A DNA stretch of 64,000 nt from PALSA-693 sp963729695 (GTDB lineage Bacteria > Actinomycetota > Acidimicrobiia > Acidimicrobiales > Palsa-688): contig CAVSOT010000004.1 in assembly GCA_963729695.1 (NCBI GenBank), positions 1 to 64,000 of the forward strand, read 5' to 3'. The position numbers were made by a program, and so were the translations under genes. The notes under the pieces were generated by a model. The model had not been told where the DNA came from. It did not search any database and saw only the letters and a program-made list of their open reading frames with translations. This document shows, one piece after another, positions 63,859 through 64,000 of this stretch (its first letter is position 1; every line of letters begins with the position of its first letter).

Positions 63859-64000
63859 GTGGCCTCAGGTGACGCCGCAGCGGCCTACCACCGGTGCGGG
63901 GTTCTCTTTCCCCTCCAGGTCATCGACGAGGCGGCCGCACTCGAGCACGGCGCCCGTTACCTCGACTATTGGAAAACCTTCGACCCGGCGCTCAGGGCGG
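63859..64000 (+). CDS. Phytanoyl-CoA dioxygenase-like protein, 5' part (cut by window end)
   Basis: About 47 codons are visible: AAAAYHRCGVLFPLQVIDEA, then AALEHGARYLDYWKTFDPAL. The YHRxGxLFPL opening is that of PhyH-type Fe(II)/2-oxoglutarate oxygenases. The start is GTG 63859 or TTG 63850, the latter overlapping the upstream stop. It continues the amidohydrolase-LLM operon. Confidence 0.6.
   Translation, partial: MASGDAAAAYHRCGVLFPLQVIDEAAALEHGARYLDYWKTFDPALRA

Overview
The window is high-GC DNA with leaderless or GGAGG-led genes, abundant GTG starts, LuxR-type ATPase regulators, cytochromes P450, LLM-class (F420/FMN type) monooxygenases and a PPOX-class F420-type oxidoreductase. This points to an actinomycetote (Actinomycetota), probably a soil or environmental lineage; I cannot fix the rank below phylum from sequence alone. 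It reads as an accessory region: few genes form conserved housekeeping operons, and remnants of at least seven insertion-sequence families (IS21, IS6, IS110, IS3, IS256, an rve-type and an ISNCY-like transposase) lie between them. About fifteen genes carry single-base frameshifts with the rest of the protein intact, so either the sequence holds uncorrected indels or pseudogene formation is heavy.

Left part (1-28 kb): a broken LuxR/LAL regulator, a SnoaL-like protein, an alpha/beta-hydrolase-LuxR fusion that has lost its nucleophile, a tautomerase, an orphan HypX (CO-forming hydrogenase maturation factor) coupled to a small membrane protein, and a set of large repeat proteins. The repeat proteins are a BTRD1-repeat protein, a degraded propeller, a fibronectin-III/TIG surface protein and an N,N-dimethylformamidase-like domain flanked by two different repeat arrays. 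Between them sit IS21 and IS6 remnants, a cupin, a methyltransferase, a tandem degenerate HD-GYP/LuxR regulator and a conserved secreted protein. A MazF-type toxin-antitoxin pair follows.

Middle (29.1-52.6 kb): two identical 40-bp direct repeats, each the 3' half of a tRNA-Ile(GAU), at 29086 and 52549. They are 23.5 kb apart and look like att sites of an integrated island. Inside are IS110, IS3 and LivF remnants, a secreted repeat protein, a DUF5615-type toxin-antitoxin pair, a divergent MmyB-like regulator with a carboxymuconolactone decarboxylase/SDR/cupin operon, a P450, and an intact IS3 element inserted in a SEC-C protein gene with a 3-bp target duplication. An orphan molybdenum hydroxylase large subunit, further decarboxylase, SDR and LivF genes, and an aminoglycoside-phosphotransferase-like kinase complete it.

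Right part (52.6-64 kb): a second IS6 fragment, a branched-chain amino-acid type solute-binding lipoprotein, a VOC protein and a probable catabolic cluster (P450, TauD-like dioxygenase, small dimeric-barrel protein, amidohydrolase-2, LLM monooxygenase and the start of a phytanoyl-CoA dioxygenase-like gene). Decayed paralogues of the decarboxylase, SDR and barrel protein lie beside it. The gene content suggests uptake and oxidative breakdown of a hydrophobic or aromatic compound; the substrate cannot be read from the sequence.
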